Below, one piece after another: positions 44,766 through 56,500 of a DNA stretch of 64,000 nucleotides. Position numbers and translations under genes: made by a program. The first letter of the stretch is position 1, and every line of letters starts with the position of its first letter. This stretch comes from Lunularia cruciata (Eukaryota; Streptophyta; Marchantiopsida; Lunulariales; Lunulariaceae): NCBI GenBank assembly GCA_948567375.1, contig OX419760.1:51274001-51338000 (forward strand), read 5' to 3'. The notes under the pieces are model-generated. The model saw only the letters and a program-made list of their open reading frames with translations, was not told where the DNA came from and did not search any database.

Positions 44766-46690
44766 TTGATACTAAATTGTATGATTAGGAGTTGTACCCA
44801 AGAAATTGAGGACACCTTTGGGGAACCATGTAACTGCAACAATTGTTGGCAAGTTCTCAGCTATAAGGTCCTAGCTCAACAAGTAATTGCAAAAGTGATT
44901 ATGAAATTGTTCAATCACAAAGGGACAACTTACTTAACAAATACCCAAGCCAACTTCTTCCACAAGATGTATGAGTGTGAACTTATGCATTGGGCTCGCA
45001 TCTTCTATTTACATGCTCAAACCCTCCACCAAGACTTCTTGGAGGAATGTGGAGATACCTACCTATCTCCCTCATTTGCAATCCGTTTCTACATGGGTCT
45101 CAATTTGCTAAATGAGGAGTAGTAGAAGAGATTTCCAAGTCACTACCTTGCTACGGAGTACTTTGCTTTATAACCCAAGGGCAAGCCAATGATCAAGAAA
45201 TTTTTCAAGATAGACAAGTTTGTGAGTACAGAAAAGGATGAAGTGATTACCAAGACAAGGAAGAAATGACTACCACCAAGCAAGACTGCCATACCAACTA
45301 AGAAGTAGTCAAAGAAGAACACTTTGGTCAACAAAGTGACCTCCAACACCAAAGATAAAGAAGAAGTTGGTTTGGAGGAAGAGATTGAGGAAGAGGAAGA
45401 AGGTTCTTCCACTCCATAGTCCAAGGAAGAGGATCATGAAGAAGAAGAATAGTTTGAGGATGTGCACTTTGCCCTTGAGCCACCAATGATGGAAGAGGCC
45501 AAAGAAGCAAAAGGTGGAGGAGATGAGGTAGATGAAATGCAAGAGGAAGGCAAGAACCCAAACTCCTTAGCCCCATTGCTCAAATCCCATCTTTGAGGAA
45601 GAAGGTTAGACACCATGAGAAAGTGAAGGAACTTTGGCCCAAAGCTCAACAAGTCATTCAGCCCAAAGACAAGAAAGGAGCCAAATATGAAGAAGAGGTA
45701 GATACTGAAGTAGGAGGAACTCCAATGCAGATCATAGAAGAAGCAGAAGTTCTTGCTCCAAAAGAGAAGGAGGAAAGATCAAGCCAGACCACCACCAACC
45801 AAGTTTTAGAGGAGGCACACTTTGTTATTCATTTGGTAGGAGCAGTTTTGCAATTGGTAAAACTCCTGCTACCGCAATACCAGCATGAATGTCCAAAGAT
45901 TATGGACTACACTACCTTGGTGCGGAGGATGAACAAGGAAATCTACAAAAAGAAGGCCCAAGAAAGCAAGCTCTAGGATGAAGTTACTCATAGCTAAGAT
46001 TTCTTCAAGGAGGAAGCAAAGAAAGGGAACTCCCTGTTGCAAGAGTTATTTGATGAGAAGAAGTAGAAGGCCTTTCTTGCAGCCACTCACCAAAGTCAAG
46101 AGAATGAATTGAGTAAAGTATAGTTGGAGTTGGGAAAGCTGAAAATGGAGAAGGAGAAGGAGCTCAACTACAAGAATCATCTTGGAGCTCAAGACAAGGA
46201 GGTGCAAGAGCTGAATGACACCAAGGTCCAAAATGTGATTTAAGATCTCCAAATGCTTGAGTATTAGAAGAAGGTAGCAGCATAGTTGGAAGCACAAGCA
46301 AAGGAATTAGCTTCAGCTATGGAGAAGGAGGCCAAACAAGAGAACCTAGGTAAGACCTTGGATGAAAACTTCTAGGAAAGATGTCTACAAATTGAAACTA
46401 AAAAGAAGGAAGAACTACAACAATTGGAAGAAGTTTGAGCTCATTTGTGAAGCTACTCCAAGAAGAAGCCAAAGGGAGGACTATGAATGCAAGATTCATG
46501 AAATGAGGTTTTAGGTACTAAAGCTGAAATGGAGGACATACAAGGAGGAGAAGATGGACCAGCTCTCTCTTTGGGATCAAAGTCATATTGATGAGAGGTT
46601 TAGTGAAGGACACAACTCTTACTTGTTGAAGATTATTAACTTCCAAGAGCACACCAAAGAATTCCTTTGACAACTAAAAAGCAAATGATG
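44766..46690 (+). pseudogene. Family 2 acidic coiled-coil protein, divergent relative of the LORF protein
   Basis: The N-terminal part, VIMKLFNHKGTTYLTNTQAN, HKMYECELMHWARIFYLHAQ and FAIRFYMGLNLLNEE (44900-45120), aligns with ALMAIFKPERTTYVMKHQA, HKMFAGEPINWARCF and FAAHFYLGLNLLNAAE of family 1. An acidic region follows (EEVGLEEEIEEEEEGSS), then a linker (45593-45976) with PKIMDYTTLVRRMNKEI, then a Glu/Lys/Leu-rich coiled coil (46000-46690). The same domain order despite strong divergence suggests selection on the protein. Many stops in this copy. Function unknown. Confidence 0.6.
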
Positions 46691-46829
46691 TTCTTACGAT
46701 GAAAGCATAGAGCCAAAGACAGCCAAAGTACTAGAAGAACCATCATACTAGATTAGCTTATGTTCTTTCATCTTTTCAAGTAAGTGTGCATAGAATCTAT
46801 TAGTTACCTATAAGAACTCCCAACCCACT

Positions 46830-48073
46830 GTTGTCGCGGGGACTATTTAGTCTCGGGAGTGTGCCGGGCACATGGCTGCTCGTGCTCGGTTTGTTCCTAT
46901 TCTCACTGCTTGGAAGTTTTCTGTTGTCTGGCACTCTCTTTCTTCCCTGGATTGTTGGAAGTCTCTTCTTGAAGGGTTTGTTTTATCCTTGACTTTTGCA
47001 GAACTGGTCTTGTCATTCAGGTTTGGTGTTATGGTTTCTACCTCTGCCTGGTCTCATATTCTATTTTCCTGTCAGGTTCAGGCTGCAGTTCAGGATCCTC
47101 CAAACTTCTTCATTTTCCTATGCCCATGTTCTGTAGTTCAGATTCACTACATTCAGTCAAGGTTGCCAATTTTGACTCTTTTCTCCTTCCCAGCTTCAGA
47201 TGAACTAACTCACTTCAAAATTTCTCTGGTCCAGTCTTCACACTTTCGTGAGGAAACCTCCCTCTGTTCTGTCACACACTCAGCAACCAACCTTATTTCC
47301 TGTGAAGTATCTCCTTCTGTCCAGTCAACACATCCTCAAGCAAACTTTGAAAAACCCATTCTCTGACCAAGTTCCAGCTCCTGCACACATTCACTGTCCT
47401 TCGAGAAATTTCTTCTACCCTAGCTTTCAAATCAGTCCTTACATTCATGATTTCTCTCTGCACAAGTCTTCACAAACCCTTACACTCAAGAAAAACTCCC
47501 TGCCAGTGTCAAAACCTACAATTGCTTAGTGAGAAGCACTCCTCCTGTCTACTATCCAGGCCATTCCCTGCAAAATTCTACTCCTTCAGCCAATTCTCTT
47601 TTGGAGTCATCCCTAAACTCTCATTTGACTGTCCATCCTTGTTCAGCAAGCTCTCCGGTCATCAGCATTCCCCTCTCTATTGTCACCTTAACTGTCCACT
47701 CTTCAGCCACACTCTCTTTTGAAGTCATCCCTAAACTCACATTCTACTGTCCATCATCGTTTCAGCAAGATCTCCTGTCCTTGGAATTACTCTCTCTCTT
47801 GTCACCTTAACATCCACTCTTCAGCCACACTCTCTTTCAAAGTCATCCCTAAACTCACATTCTACTGTCCATCATTGTTTCAGCAAGATCTCTTGTCCTT
47901 GGAATTCCTCTCTCTCTTGTCATTTTAACTGTCCACTCTTCAGCCCGACTCTCTTTTTCCCAAAATCTCCTCTCTGCCCAGGCCTCTTTCTCCTGAAATC
48001 TCCTCTCCTTCAATTCACACCAGTCACAAAACCCTTCCTAAATTCCTCTCTCCCTATCCAGGCCTCTTTCTTA
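46830..48073 (+). repeat. Pyrimidine-rich tract with tandem repeats, left part
   Basis: From CTGTTGTCGCGGGGACTATT at about 46832 the plus strand is strongly C/T-rich. At about 47590-47945 a unit of roughly 110-125 bp recurs about three times (TCATCCCTAAACTCACATTCTACTGTCCATC, CAGCAAGATCTCCTGTCCTTGGAA, CCACTCTTCAGCC). Units of a second array (CCAGGCCTCTTTC; CACAAAACCCTTCC) begin at about 47975 and continue after 51828. The 164-codon open frame at 46872-47366 is low-complexity, and I do not call it a gene. The parent element is not identified. Confidence 0.55.
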
Positions 48074-51000
48074 TGTGGTGCCCACATTTTTTGTTTTTCT
48101 CAAAATAAAGGAGAAGAACTGTACAGAGAAGTCGAATTGTGCCTGTATGGCCGAAGAAGGCAAAGAAAAGAGTCTTTGGGATGAAACCTGAAGTAAAGTG
48201 ACTTCAGGTCATAAGGCAAAGTACTCGGAAATGCCCTGTCAGCATACAACCCAAAGTAAATTGTCTTTGTATCGGGGGGAGCTCAACCCGAGGCAAAGAC
48301 AGTCTAACAACCTTTTGTCGGGGTGAGAAATTCAAGAAGGGGCCGTTTTAAAATTGGTGGCCCATATGCGCAAAGGTTAATTGACAGTGACAAGTGCATG
48401 CCGGAGGTGTGATTTCTTGGTAGAAACTCGAAGTGATGAAAGACAAAGAAGCGCAACTCTATAAAAATCAAAACTGCAACGACAAAATGTCGAGTAATTT
48501 TCCTTTGCCGCTGAGAAGTCATCCTGCAGGTGATCAGGGAAAGGGAAATAGAGTTGGGATCGTGTAAGTGCGCAAGGGCGAGGTTGCAAGAGTGAAATCA
48601 AGAGAAAGTGAGAAGGTAGAAGAGATGGGAGGAGGGAAGAAGAACTCCAAATTCGCAGTGAGAAATCATGTGATTTGGAGGTTAGATGTGATAGCAAGGA
48701 TTGAAGTCTTGAGCCAACTTCAGATCACCTTTCTGGCATGGAACTGGAACGTAAGTTTTCTAGGACTCATGACAGAAATCATCGAGAGTAAGTGTCTTGA
48801 TGGACCCGAGGAAGAGGGGAAGAGAGGAAATCCGGCTTGCTGGACAGAGTCGGATTGGAGACTTGTACTCGAGAAGGAAGCAGGCTCGGAGCAGGGAGCC
48901 ACGTTCTTGGGAAAGGGAGAGATAGCCCAGGAAACTTAGGAGGTGAGAGATGCCTTCTTGTCAAAACGGATGAAGAATGGGTACAAGGTTGAGAGCTACA
49001 AAGACCATGTGAAGAGAGGGATTTTGAGTGCTTTGATGGCTATCTTGAAGCCAAAGAGAACCACTTATGTGATGAAACACCAAGCGGTGTTCTTCCATAA
49101 GTTGTTTGCAGGAGAACCAATCAATTGGGCGAGGTGTTTTCATGGGAGAACGAGGCAGATGGTGTGGAATTTGCGGGATAAGTTGCCTCCACACTACATT
49201 GTGCCGTTTGCAGCACACTTCTACCTCGGGCTCAACTTGCTGAACTTGGCGGAGCGGACTCGGATGGTGTCGCATTTCCATCCGGATGTTTGAAAGGAGG
49301 TCGATGTCGAGGAGCAGCAGTACATCTTGCAGATCAGGAGCACCAACGACTACTACGCAAAGACAAGGAAGAATGTGGAGGTTGCAGTGAGTACCCCAAC
49401 GAAGAAGAGAGGTCGGCAAGGTGAAGCCGAAGAAAGCAAGAAACCTCGGAAGATGCAAAGAAGTAACCCAAGGCAAAGTATGGTGGTGATTGAGTTGGAG
49501 GATGAAGACTCAGAAGGAGATGCCAAGGTCAAAACTGAAGACTTGGAACACAAGGAGGAGCCTGAGCTAACGTTGCAGAGTGAAGGTACAAGCAGCAAGA
49601 GTGATGAAGGTGGAGAGATGACATCGGCACCAGCGGCTGAAGAATACAAAGAAGAAGTGCAAGCCGAGTGGGAAGCCAAAGACGACACACAGTTGGAGGA
49701 CAAAGTAACTGTGCCCAAGGAAAATAAGATTGCAGTACAGTGAGGAGTTCGTTTGAGACGTAAGGCAAAGTGTGAAGCGGGGCCAAGTAAAGTGAAGGAA
49801 GAAGAAGGAGAAAGCTTGGGCAATGAGGCGTTGATTCTGATACGAAGACTGTAGAGAAGAAGGCAAGTATTGGAAGAACACGAGGTGAGAAGAGAGACCA
49901 CTCCATGGGAGGAAGTAGTTGCCAATGATGGAGTGAATTACATGCGAGAGATTGTGTGCCCATTGTTGGTGAAGTTGGAGCACAAGAAGAAGGAGATGCA
50001 GTCGACTTGTCCAGAGGTAAAGACTGTATTGCAAGTATTGGCGAGATTAGAAGAAGAGAACTTGGAGTTGAAGAGGAGTGTAACCCAAGGTGAGGAGGAA
50101 AGGGAAGTACTGCGAGTGGAGGCAGTACAGAGTAGTCAGGTAATTGAAGACCTGAAGAGAGAAGTGAGCTATCGAGAGGAGCTTGTGAAGAAAAGTGACA
50201 TAGCAAGGGAGAGACAAGTAGCTGAGTACAAGATCTTGAAGCAGTAGTTTGCTGATTTGAGAGTAGAAGTAATCCATGCTATGGCGAGAGTAGCAGCAAA
50301 GGATCAAGAGCTCGATAGAGTGAAGGAGAGTATGGAAGAGAAGAAGCAACTCTGGCAACGAGAGTTGGCGGCACAATATAGAGAAGAAGACCGATTATGA
50401 GAATTACTTTGTAATCAGGAGGAGAAGGAGAAGGAGACAGTGAAAGCCAAATTTGAGGAAGAATTGGCGATGTACAAAGAGGACTGGCTTGCAGATCGGG
50501 AACAAGAAAGGAAGACAAGATTGGAGCCGATAAAGGAAATTGTCCTCCAGATGAATGCCATGTTGAGTACAAAAGCCAACGTTTGGATTGAAGAAACGAG
50601 ACTGCATGAGTTGAAGTTGTTGGTGCAGGAGATGAGGCGAAGACAGGCGAAAGACACCAAGATGAACGCCTTGTTGATCAAATTGAGAACTCGTGTAGAT
50701 AGGAAGATATTAGAGGTAGAAGATAACATTTCAATTAGATTAGACTTAGTGAAAATAGAGCTAGAAAAACTTCGGAAAGATGTTGAAGCAAAACCCGAAG
50801 TAGATAACATAGGAGTCCAAATGTCTTCGGGATTACCAATGGAGACATTAGAGAAGAGTAGGTCGGGAGATAAGGAGTTAGATAGATTACCCACTAGTGG
50901 AATTTCAGATCAGGAAAGAGAATTGTTGGATCTGGTAGGAGAAGTAGGAGATCTGAAACCCGAGGACAGAGTAGTAGGAAGTAAAATTACTTCGGGTTTA

Positions 51001-51827
51001 GGTTTGAAAGCCGAAGAAGTAGACATCGGATCGGAGTAGTAACAGATTTGAGATTTGAAGAGGCAGATATGAAGAGGTGCATTGTCATTTCGGATCTACA
51101 GGTTAGAACAGTTGTTGTAGAAACGGTATAGTTGTTAGAACTGTTGATTGATTCACTATTTAAGAGTGGCATTCGCAGTATCATGTTGTTCAGTGCTCAT
51201 TATTTCTGAGAATAGATAAAGTAAAGTGTTGTGAAGCAGTGCTCGTTGCTTGAGCTTGATTTTGAGTATCAACTTTGTACTTGTGTTTGTGAGTGTTTGG
51301 AGAAATTCGAAGTCAAGTGCGTTTGTTGGATGTTGGATTCCATAGCCTTGATCTTCATTCTGTGTGTTTGATCCTAAGTGAAGTGCAATCGGAGCAATGC
51401 CTTGACAGATCTGAGAGGAATTGTAGTGTTGGTAGTATTCTACATTTGTGAGTGCAGTGCGAAGTTGATGTGAAGCAATTTTGATCAAGGAAGTTGTGCC
51501 TTCAGTGGAGGGGTGGAACACAATTCTGAGGCAAAGTCGTTTTGCTGTGAAGTGCCGTTTTTGGGAGAGCCTGAATCATCACAATCAAGATTGTTTGGAA
51601 AGATTTGATGGAGTTGTGATTAAGGAGTGTTAATTTGTGACAAGATTGCGAGTTAGTGTTTGTTACTCTCTTCTGGGTGTGGTTTCTACCTGAGAGACTA
51701 AAGAAGAACTCAAGAAGAACTAAATTGTTACTTTGCTTTGTATTTGGACATTTCTGACTCGTATCTCTACGGGAACAAACTTTACTTACCCGATTACCGC
51801 AAAAGTGATATTTGCCGGGTTGTCACA
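48074..51827 (+). mobile_element. LORF family 1 element, complete, 3754 bp (probable solo LTR)
   Basis: It starts TGTGGTGCCCACATTTTTTG and ends GGGTTGTCACA. A perfect TSD TCTTA lies at 48069-48073 and 51828-51832, and removing the element restores a continuous CAGGCCTCTTTC tandem array. It has no pol genes. A TATAAAAA sits at 48460-48467, just before the ATG of the coiled-coil frame at 48487. The 3' region of about 790 bp after the frame ends in the conserved terminus. Confidence 0.93.
48487..51039 (+). pseudogene. LTR-encoded acidic coiled-coil protein, 850-codon frame with stops
   Basis: One frame runs from ATG (MSSNFPLPLRS) to the final TAG at 51037-51039, with no frameshift and a few in-frame stops. 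The stops after GIV, QET, HPDV, IAVQ, LIRRL, KILKQ and EEDRL are TAA, TAG or TGA where CAA, CAG or CGA is plausible, and sister copies support several of these. Domains: N-terminal domain (residues about 55-270: FAVRNHVIWRLDVIARIEVL, NPACWTESDWRLVLEKEAG, MAILKPKRTTYVMKHQAVF, HYIVPFAAHFYLGLNLLN), acidic region (about 320-420), coiled coil (about 490-660), and a C-terminal domain with RTRVDRKILEVEDNISIRLD. It shares organisation, but only moderate identity, with the 9224 copy. No enzyme motif. The ancestral frame was clearly open. Confidence 0.75.
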
Positions 51828-52750
51828 TCTTACAAAAATATCCTCCCTGTCCAGGCCTCTTTCTCCCAAAAATCTCCTCTCCTTCCAGGCCTCTTTCTCC
51901 CAAAAAATCTCCTCTCCTTCCAAGCCTCTTTCTCCCAAAATCTCCTCTCCTTCAATTCACACCAATCACAAAACCCTTCCAAAATTCCTCTCTCCCTGTC
52001 CAGGCCTCTTTCTCTCAAAAATATCCTCTTTGTTCAGGCCTCTTTCTCCCGAAAATCTCCTCTCCTTTAATTCACACCAGTCACAAAACCCTTCCGAAAT
52101 TCCTCTCCCAAAATCTCCTCTCCTTCAATTCACACCAGTCACAAAACCCTTCCAAAATTCCTCTCTCCCTGTCCAGGCCTCTTTCTCTTGAAAAAATCCT
52201 CTCTGTTCAGGCCTCTTTCTCCCAAAAATCTCCTCTCCTTTAATTCACACCAGTCACAAAACCCTTTCGAAATTCCTCTCTCCCTGTCCATGCCTCTTTC
52301 TTCCAAAAATATCTTCTCTCCTTCCATTCTTTTTCTGTCCAGTACTCTCAAAACCCAAAAAAAATCTCCTCTCCTTCAATTCACACTTCTCTTCTTTTCC
52401 CGATAAGTCCCCTTCGACCTCTTCTGTCTTCTCAAAAACCCTGGTCTTCCTTCCGGAAATCCTGGCTGTTTTCTGCCAAGTTCCCCAAATACCCTCTACT
52501 ACTACCGCTAACTAAAATACTCTTGAGACCCCAATAACATAAACCAACTCCAGCGCTTAAGTGACTTGCAAATAAACCCCCGGAGCTTATGCAACATAAA
52601 ATTAAAAATTAAAAATTAAAAAAAAATACACCACTCAATTTTCTCCCTCCCTTAACACAAGAGAAAATCCTTGAGCTTATAGGAACACAAAATAACTTTT
52701 GGTTTCACCCTAACATAAACCCCTCCCCGAGTTCACTATAACATGAAAAA
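51828..52750 (+). repeat. Pyrimidine-rich tract with tandem repeats, right part
   Basis: Units such as CAGGCCTCTTTCTCCCAAAAAT plus CTCCTCTCCTTCAATTCACACCAGTC plus ACAAAACCCTTCCAAAATTCC recur several times at 51840-52390 with variable joins, in continuity with 47975-48073. It ends in lower-complexity sequence with AAAATT runs at about 52600-52630. No gene. Confidence 0.6.
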
Positions 52751-53748
52751 TTAAAGAAGAAGACTCGCACCAACCAGCACCAATGGTACATGTAGATTAT
52801 TTTCCATACGGCACGGTCTTAGAAGTGGAAGTTCTTTGTAAGTTTGTAATCTAGGAACAAGACCAAAGGCTTTTGCTTGGTAGAATTTCTGGAGCAAATT
52901 TCATATGGTTGAATTTCTAGCCAAAGAACCCTTTGGTGTGGTAGATTAGGTAGGCATTCATTACTTGCAGTGCATGCACCAAGGAAGGTTAGACACCTTC
53001 CCTCACACATGTGTCAAGAGCTTGATTAGGCAATTAGAGTAAGATAAGAGAGAAATTAATATCATAATTGGTGGTTGCAGAGTAGTTAGGTTTGGCAAAG
53101 AACTCGCTTAGCCCTCCAAGACCCTTTGAGGCAAAATGGAGTAGAAATAGGAAATTGTACATAAGGTTTTGTCCCAGTTAAAAAGTCCAATTTTCTATAC
53201 AACTTTGTATGACACCAAAGTCTAGTCTAATCAATTTGTATTCACCTAGTGTTTGGCTTTTAATGCCCTTGCCAATGTAGAAGTGTGAATCTTGTTGAAG
53301 GATTGTAATTTTTTTATCCAAGAAAAAGGGTTGGCAATTGGAGTTTGAATGTGTAGAGTGGGTCAATGATAGATTTGATCAATCCTAAGTGCCATTAGTA
53401 AAACACAATCAAAATTCAAGTACACTTGCTTGCCAATTAAGCCCCTTTGTGGTTTGCCTTTGAGGAAGGGTAATACATAGCATCAAGGTTGAGGGCTATG
53501 GGGCAAAGTGCACCATCACCTTCATGGTAAATTTAGTTACAAGTAGATTTGAGAGTGATTTAGGATCTTTGGTTTTTCATAAGCATTGTAATGGGTACCT
53601 TGACCTTCATACTATGATTGGTTCCTACCAAGAGGTTAAAAAATAAACAAATTCCATATTGTAATAATTTCCCTTTACTTCTAGCCATTTTTGACTCATA
53701 TCCTCATAATATTGACTTGTTCTTACTATTTTACTATTATTAAATTAA
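52751..53748 (+). other. Family 2 element 3' region, no gene
   Basis: It has no open frame of note. Around 53490-53748 the order of short motifs parallels the 3' region of family 1 (GGGCAAAGTGCACCATCACC, GGTTCCTACCAAGAGG, CATTTTTGACTCATATCCTC), which supports reading it as the end of the family 2 element. The exact last base is uncertain. Confidence 0.4.
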
Positions 53749-53754
53749 CATTCT

Positions 53755-54004
53755 CATGCAATCACTAAGTGGATGAAGGCCATGGATGAGGAATTCAAGT
53801 CATTGAAGCAGAATAAGACTTGAAAGCTAATATCATTGCCATAAGAGAGAACAAAGTAATATGCAAGTCTATTTATAGGACCAAGCTTGTGCTCAAGGCA
53901 AAATCTCAAGGCACAAGGCTAGACTGTCCAAGGGATATTCATAGCTAGCAAGGAAGAGATTATGAGGAGATAGGAGGAGGTTCTATAGTAATCAAGTTTG
54001 ATTC
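53755..54004 (+). pseudogene. Copia reverse transcriptase, N-terminal part
   Basis: HAITKWMKAMDEEFKSLKQN, then KT-stop-KLISLP, is the standard start of copia RT (W..AM..E...L..N.TW.LV.LP). KLVLKAKSQGTRL-like text follows. It is interrupted at 54004 by a LORF copy (TSD GATTC) and resumes at 55803. Confidence 0.75.
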
Positions 54005-55797
54005 TATGACAACCCTACAAGTAGCATTTTTGTAATAATTAGTAAGTAAAGTTTGTTTTCACAAAGATATGAGTCAGAAATGGTCAAATACAAAGTAAAA
54101 AATAACAATGTAGTTCTTCTTGGTTTTATCTTTAATCTCTTAGATAGAAACCACACCCAAAAGAGATTAACAATCACTAAATCAAAGTTTCATCACAAAC
54201 AAGTCACACCCATAATCACAATACTTCAAATCTTTTTAAACAAACTTTGATTGTGATCATTCAAACTTTCTCAAAGAAGGCTACTTCACTACAAAACAAC
54301 TTTGCCTCAAAATTTTGTTCCACCCTTCTGTTGAAGGCACAACTTCCTTGATCAAAATTTCTTCACATCAACCCCGTGTTGTGCTCCCAAATGCAAAATA
54401 TTACCAACACTACAATTCCTCACAAATATGTCAAGGTATTGCTTTGATTGCTATCCACTCTAATCAAACACATAGAATGAAATCAACACTACGGAATCCA
54501 ACATCCAGCAAGCCTACTAACTTGCACTTCAAAATTCGAAAAACACTCACAAACACACGGACACATAGGATTGATATTTGGAATTTAGCTAAAATGACAA
54601 GCACTAAGTTACAGCACTTCACTTTACTCAACTTCAAAAGTACAAATATTGAAAAACAACATACTACAAATGCTTCCTTTAAATAGGAAGAGCACTTTGA
54701 TAATTATTGAAGTAATATACAGTTTCCTAACAATCTATCGATCTGAAATGGCAACCCACTCTTCATATTTATTGATTCAAATCTCAAATCAGTTACGAAT
54801 CCAATCCAATGTCTACTTCTACTTAGGCTTGTAGGAATGCTTGTAGGGACCAAAGGTTCCTACAAGAATTCTCCTACTTCGGGTTCAACTTCTTCTAATT
54901 CTATCACATCTTCAATTTGAATTGAAATTGAAGTCATTATGATACTATCTACATTCTTCTTCTCTATTCTAACTTCTTTTGTGACTTCATATACCTGACC
55001 CAAAGACATTGTACTCCTACCTCTTCAAGTCATTTCAAAGTTCATCTAATTCAGATCTAACTAAAACTAGTCTAAGACTTACATTATCTCCTACCTCAAT
55101 AATTTTCCTATCTACTTGATCTCTCATGCAAACCAAAAGATTGTTCAAGTTTGCATCCTTTGCCTTCTTCTTCCTTGTCTCTTGCACTTTTGGTTCATCC
55201 ACTACTACAATTTCCTCTTCTATTTCTATCCAGTCTTGAGTCTAAACTTAAATTAAGGTCATGGGTATCCTAACACTATCTTTTTTCCCTACTCTAACTT
55301 CCTCAGATGAAAGACTCCCAAAGTAATTTACATCCAATGACTGACTACCTTGGATTGTGTCACCTTTGTCCTACGGTGAAATCTCTTTGGACCCAAAGTC
55401 TTTACACCCAAAGTACTCAACTACTCTATATATCTACTTTTGAAACTTCACATGCTTGTAACTTCTGCTTCTCTATGATTTTGGTGGCAACAGAAAGCCC
55501 TAAAAGAGACATTTCCAATGAGATATAAAACTTACAATTTGTACATGTGGTCACTAACATAAAGCCCCCATAGTAATCTTGACCTGCAATTGTCATTCCG
55601 ATGCAAAGTAACCTTCCTTTGGATAAACTGTCCTTCCAATCCAATCCAAGTCCCTCTTCCTCTTACACAAAGTAGACTTCCATGGGTTGGATCAAAACAC
55701 ATGCTTCTCCTAGTTTCTTCTCTATTTGGATTCAATTTAGTTTCAACAATGCACTTTTTCTTCAAAACTTGTCAAAATGAAAAATGTTGGTACCACA
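54005..55797 (-). mobile_element. LORF family 1 element, internally deleted (1793 bp)
   Basis: It runs from TATGACAACCCTAC at 54005 to TGTTGGTACCACA read at the minus-strand start (55797). A perfect TSD GATTC lies at 54000-54004 and 55798-55802. The 3' region and part of the C-terminal frame remain, but most of the coding region is lost. It is inserted in copia RT. Confidence 0.88.
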
Positions 55798-55802
55798 GAT
55801 TC

Positions 55803-56060
55803 CATCGAATTTGTTCTTTCATTAGCTATAGCAATAGACATGGAGATGGCTTAATTTTAAATCAAGATAGCTTTTCTTAATGGAGATTTGTACGAGAAAT
55901 TTACATGGAGCACCCACAAGGATACAAAGAAGTTGGAAAGGAGAAGAGTGTTTGCAAATTAATGAAGAGTATGTATGGCTTGAAGCAAGCTCTAAGGAAT
56001 TGGAACATAAAGCTTGATGACTTCTGAGTGAGGTATGGTGACCAACCTTCATATTATTGG
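55803..56060 (+). pseudogene. Copia reverse transcriptase, middle part
   Basis: SIEFVLSLAIAIDMEMA, then IAFLNGDLYEK (AFLNGDL is a copia RT hallmark), EHPQGYKEVGKEKSVCKLMK-like text and YGLKQALRNWN-like text, each in one of two frames. The YVDD catalytic box is not recognisable downstream. Decayed. Confidence 0.75.
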
Positions 56061-56500
56061 TACATTTTTCTTTTTTATTGCAATTTTAATAGAGTAATGA
56101 GAGGTCAAGAAAGCTATTAAGGCTGGATTAAATCTATAGTGAATGTGAGTTTTGTTTGTTGTCTTTTTGTAGTGTGCTCAGAGTGGTAACATTATCTTCT
56201 TTTGGGAAATGACTCTTCCCAAGAGGAGACCCATTGTATCAAAGAAAGGAGTACAGAAAATATAGAGATGACATCCTCATAACTGACTATGAAACAATAG
56301 ATTTTCATCATAATTGACATTTTTCTTTCATTTTTAGTCATATTCATCATGTATTCTCATTGGACCAACCGGTTCTTACCACAATATTACACATTGGGAG
56401 AGCACCATGTCATTACAACTTCAAATCTTTTGTGGTAGAGAGAATATAAAAATCAGATTGAATCAAGAAATAAATTATAATAGAGTAAATTATAAAGAAA
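56061..56500 (+). other. Copia RT to RNase H remnant, no domain readable
   Basis: AT-rich, stop-filled sequence between the RT and RNase H pieces. No motif is recognised apart from a stretch near 56200-56260 (PKRRPIVSKKGVQKI) that suits this part of copia pol. Confidence 0.4.

Larger units (their letters stand above)
43783..53748 (+). mobile_element. LORF family 2 element (divergent), with nested insertions
   Basis: It starts TGATGGTATGCACCTTTTTTTG, a diverged form of the family 1 start. Its end near 53600-53748 parallels the family 1 3' end (GGTTCCTACCAAGAGGTTAAA, then GCCATTTTTGACTCATATCCTC). It splits copia between the integrase tail and the RT start. It carries its own version of the coiled-coil frame at 44766-46690. 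Inside it lie a pyrimidine-rich tract (about 46830-52740) and a family 1 copy (48074-51827). No clear target duplication was seen; the left border lies in a TA microsatellite (43769-43783). 43784-44765 has no recognised domain. Confidence 0.5.

Noticed and set aside
46872-47366. 164-codon open frame in the pyrimidine-rich tract
   Set aside because: Composition-driven: a C/T-rich strand lacks stops in some frames. No domain, and the frame overlaps repeat units.
47529-47928. Repeated frames suggesting a repeat protein
   Set aside because: The repeat is a DNA tandem array, units differ in frame, and there is no start context or conserved phase.
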